Shown here: positions 8,462 through 10,612 of the stretch, in pieces
Layout: each line of letters begins with the position of its first letter
Position numbering within the stretch: position 1 is the first letter of the stretch
DNA from: Desulfobulbaceae bacterium
GTDB taxonomy: Bacteria; Desulfobacterota; Desulfobulbia; Desulfobulbales; Desulfocapsaceae
Direction of reading: 5' to 3'
Length of the DNA: 10,612 nucleotides
NCBI GenBank assembly: GCA_030632405.1
Contig: DAOVUU010000042.1
Coordinates: forward strand, 1 to 10,612
Program-made: the position numbers and the translations under genes
The notes under the pieces: model-generated
The model's database searches: none
Seen by the model: the letters and a program-made list of their open reading frames with translations, nothing else
What the model was told of the DNA's origin: nothing

Positions 8462-8477
8462 GTTTCCCCTATATAAT
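8449..8477 (+). promoter_or_regulatory. Near-consensus sigma-70 promoter for the DapA-like gene
   Basis: TTGAAA (8449-8454) and TATAAT (8472-8477) are separated by exactly 17 bases, giving 5/6 and 6/6 matches to the consensus. Transcription would start near 8484, leaving a leader of about 70 bases before ATG 8557. The -35 box lies inside the first codons of the divergent VOC gene. This is the best promoter seen in the window. Confidence 0.6.
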
Positions 8478-8556
8478 GGTGAAGCGGATTAAAGTCACAT
8501 TCCTGCTCTAAACCTGTTCATATACGGCCTGATATTGCAACCGGCAGCGGACGTAA

Positions 8557-9471
8557 ATGAGCATAAAAAAAGGTATTCTTATAGTGATCAAAGAAAATTT
8601 CCATGGTGTTTTCCCGTATCTGGTATCTCCCATTGATACTTCAGGAGAGGTAAAGTGTGACGTTTTAGAGCAGTTGTGCGAGGATCTCATCTCAGTTGGC
8701 GTCCACGGATTAACACCTTTAGGATCAACCGGGGAATTTGCCTATCTCTCCTGGCCTCAGCGGCAACGTATTGTAGAAGTTGTAATCAAAGCTGCCAAAG
8801 GCCGTGTCCCTGTAGTGGCCGGAGTAGCTTCAACGACCATTACCGATGCTGTTACACAGGCCCGCACCTTTGAGCAACTTGGTTGCGACGGTATACTTGC
8901 GATACTTGAATCCTATTTTCCAATATCCGAAGACGGTGTTTATGCATATTTCAAGGCAATTGCAGAAGCAGTGTCTATTCCGATAGTTTTGTACACCAAC
9001 CCCAGCTTCCAGCGATCGGACCTCTCCATTCCGGTAATCGAAAGACTGAGCCATATTTCAAACATCCGCTATCTTAAAGATGCTTCCTCCAACACTGGAC
9101 GCCTTCTTTCCATTCTCAACTGCGTTCAGGGGCGGATGGAAATCTTTGCGGCTTCTGCACATATTCCTGCCTGCGTAATGCTCCTTGGTGGCGTTGGATG
9201 GATGGCAGGACCTGCTTGCATAGCACCAAAGCAGAGTGTTGAACTGTATGAGATATGTCGGCAGGGCGCCTGGGAAGAGGCAATGAAACTTCAACGTAGT
9301 CTTTGGATTTTGAATCAAAGCTTTGTTAAATATAATCTTGCCGCCTGTATAAAGGGTGGACTTGAACTTCAGGGGTATTCTGTAGGTTCCCCGCTATTAC
9401 CACAGTCACCCCTCTCTCCTGAAGGGTTTCTTGAAATAAAGCGTGCTTTGGTTACCATCGGTGCGCTATAA
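8557..9471 (+). CDS. DapA/DHDPS-superfamily lyase or aldolase
   Basis: This is a class I (Schiff-base) TIM-barrel enzyme that splits or joins a 2-oxo acid such as pyruvate with an aldehyde; relatives include DapA, N-acetylneuraminate lyase and sugar-acid aldolases. It has 304 residues from ATG 8557. K174 in YLKDASSN is the expected Schiff-base lysine, Y146 in VLYTNPS the catalytic tyrosine, and S57-T58 in GSTGEF match the Thr-Thr pair. E. coli DapA Arg138, which binds the carboxyl group of aspartate semialdehyde, falls at F151 here, so true dihydrodipicolinate synthase activity is doubtful. The start is uncertain: ATG 8557 has a weak RBS, while GTG 8584, behind an A-rich AAAGG, would give a protein beginning [13 protein letters not shown], close to the conserved domain edge. 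It is transcribed from its own promoter, divergent from the VOC gene and convergent with hisHF. Any role in the upstream acid pathway is speculative. Confidence 0.88.
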   Translation: MSIKKGILIVIKENFHGVFPYLVSPIDTSGEVKCDVLEQLCEDLISVGVHGLTPLGSTGEFAYLSWPQRQRIVEVVIKAAKGRVPVVAGVASTTITDAVTQARTFEQLGCDGILAILESYFPISEDGVYAYFKAIAEAVSIPIVLYTNPSFQRSDLSIPVIERLSHISNIRYLKDASSNTGRLLSILNCVQGRMEIFAASAHIPACVMLLGGVGWMAGPACIAPKQSVELYEICRQGAWEEAMKLQRSLWILNQSFVKYNLAACIKGGLELQGYSVGSPLLPQSPLSPEGFLEIKRALVTIGAL

Positions 9472-9484
9472 GCCACCTATTAAT

Positions 9485-10612
9485 TTAAAGTTGTCGTGTT
9501 TCAATCCCTTCTGCGGCAACTGCAGTTTTTATTTCTCCAATAGCCACCTCTTTTCTGTGAAAGATACCCGCAGCAAGAGCTGCCTCCACCGATGTTTCTT
9601 TAAAGACCTCAACGAAATGTGAACTCTTTCCTGCACCACTGGAGGCAATTACAGGAATAGAAACAACCTCTTTCACCATTTTGATCAATTCCAGATCAAA
9701 ACCATTATTTGTTCCATCCTTGTCAATGCAGTTCAATAATATTTCTCCACAGCCAAGTTTCTCGCATGCGGTTACCAGTTGAATAACATCGACATCTCTT
9801 CCCTCTCTACCACCTTTTACGGTACACTGATACCAGCAGTACCGTTCACCGCTCGGGCCGTGATAAGCTGTTTTAATCGTTGCATGGGAGGTGTCCTCGG
9901 GGTTGCTGACATAGACCCTGCGAGGATCAACCGAAATGACAACTGCCTGGGCACCATAAACGGTTGAAATCTGCTCTATGGAACTCAGGCCGGTTTTCTC
10001 CCCTGAAAAAAGATAATCTTCCACTGTATAAACCGCGTCACTGCCTATGGAAACTTTATCTGCCCCGGATCGAAAATAGAGAGAAGCCACATCAAGGGAG
10101 GAATAACACTGCCCAGCAGCATCGGTAAATTCTTTTATACCTCCTCCGATGGTCAGAGGGACAAAGACATTTTCAGAAGTTCTTTTTAAAACCTCGAGCA
10201 TCGGCTGATCCTGCATGGGGAAATCTCGAAAACCTGTAATATTAAGAAAGGTTATTTCATCTGCCCCTTCTTCATAATATCTTTTGGCAAGTTCAACAGG
10301 TTTACCTAAATTACGCACCTCTCCCTTCTCTTTGACATCGTATTGATCTCCCTTGGTAACGACGAGGTCTCCTGTATTATTACTGCGAACATCCAGACAG
10401 GCAATAATTCTCTTCGCTATTTTTGTCTTTTTATTTTCATCGTCTATGGTCTTTACAGACTGCAGTGGAGAATCGTCACGGGGCCTAAGATAATTTTCGA
10501 TCATCTTCAGACCGACAGGTCCACTTTTTTCGGGATGAAACTGGAATGCGGTGACGTTTCCTTTCATAACCGCCGAGACAAAGTTAATTCCATAGTCTGT
10601 AGTTGCAAGAAT
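9485..10612 (-). CDS. hisHF: Fused imidazole glycerol phosphate synthase HisH-HisF (eukaryotic HIS7-like), 5' end outside window
   Basis: This bifunctional enzyme of histidine biosynthesis makes ammonia from glutamine in the HisH part and uses it in the HisF barrel to form imidazole glycerol phosphate and AICAR. The frame is open to the window edge, so ATG 10567 is internal: codons before it read [13 protein letters not shown], matching the end of a glutaminase domain. QFHPEKS gives the His and Glu of the amidotransferase triad; the catalytic Cys lies beyond the window. After a linker, the cyclase domain starts at [10 protein letters not shown], with the first catalytic Asp in CLDV and the second in [18 protein letters not shown] and VIASSGAGK follow. 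Long segments such as [31 protein letters not shown] and [10 protein letters not shown] are typical of yeast HIS7 and plant HISN4 and absent from ordinary bacterial HisF. The stop is 13 bases from the convergent DapA-like gene. Confidence 0.93.
   Translation of the reverse strand: MLATTDYGINFVSAVMKGNVTAFQFHPEKSGPVGLKMIENYLRPRDDSPLQSVKTIDDENKKTKIAKRIIACLDVRSNNTGDLVVTKGDQYDVKEKGEVRNLGKPVELAKRYYEEGADEITFLNITGFRDFPMQDQPMLEVLKRTSENVFVPLTIGGGIKEFTDAAGQCYSSLDVASLYFRSGADKVSIGSDAVYTVEDYLFSGEKTGLSSIEQISTVYGAQAVVISVDPRRVYVSNPEDTSHATIKTAYHGPSGERYCWYQCTVKGGREGRDVDVIQLVTACEKLGCGEILLNCIDKDGTNNGFDLELIKMVKEVVSIPVIASSGAGKSSHFVEVFKETSVEAALAAGIFHRKEVAIGEIKTAVAAEGIETRQL

Noticed and set aside
8466..8512. A minus-strand promoter (GTGACT-17-TATATA) for the VOC gene
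   Set aside because: The -10 box would sit about 8 bases from the ATG, so the transcript would lack the visible ribosome binding site.
10523..10567. ATG 10567 (minus strand) as the true start of a short HisF
   Set aside because: The frame stays open to the window edge and the codons on both sides of the ATG match the end of a HisH glutaminase domain.

Overview
The window looks like part of the chromosome of an anaerobic, probably Gram-negative bacterium. A sulfate reducer or a related member of the Desulfobacterota (old Deltaproteobacteria) is my best guess. It rests on the mixture of a TRAP-type solute receptor, an MmgE/PrpD enzyme, a class III CoA-transferase and a quinone-linked succinate dehydrogenase/fumarate reductase (SDH/FRD), on moderate base composition, and on general resemblance. 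No rRNA, tRNA, transposase, CRISPR array or phage gene is visible.

Region 1 (1-6700) is a co-directional block. It starts with the 3' part of a GntR/FCD-family regulator and continues with the membrane anchor, flavoprotein and iron-sulfur subunit of an SDH/FRD complex (order C-A-B). An MmgE/PrpD-family protein and a CaiB/BaiF CoA-transferase follow. A 13-bp intrinsic terminator, whose loop holds the stop codon of the CoA-transferase gene, closes the unit. The anchor is the most unusual protein here: SdhC-like and SdhD-like halves are fused in one chain, joined by what looks like an extra transmembrane helix, with four histidines placed like the ligands of a di-heme anchor.

Region 2 (6701-7945) is a separate unit encoding one periplasmic TRAP receptor (DctP type). 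Its leader of about 270 bases can fold into two hairpins, the second ending in a run of five T, so transcription attenuation is possible. No dctQ or dctM membrane gene lies next to it in the window. A strong hairpin without a T-run follows the gene.

Region 3 (8066-9471) holds a small VOC/glyoxalase-fold gene on the minus strand and, divergent from it, a DapA-superfamily lyase/aldolase gene with a near-consensus sigma-70 promoter. That promoter overlaps a 15-base palindrome and the start of the VOC gene.

Region 4 (9485-10612, minus strand) is the 3' part of a histidine biosynthesis gene in which HisH (glutaminase) and HisF (cyclase) are fused. Its cyclase half closely resembles the eukaryotic (yeast HIS7/plant HISN4) type.

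Working model (inference): GntR controls a dedicated route for an uncommon di- or tricarboxylic acid. The acid enters through the TRAP receptor, is remodelled by the MmgE/PrpD enzyme, activated to a CoA thioester by the CoA-transferase, and oxidised or reduced at the succinate/fumarate level by the dedicated quinone-linked complex. The substrate cannot be read from the sequence.
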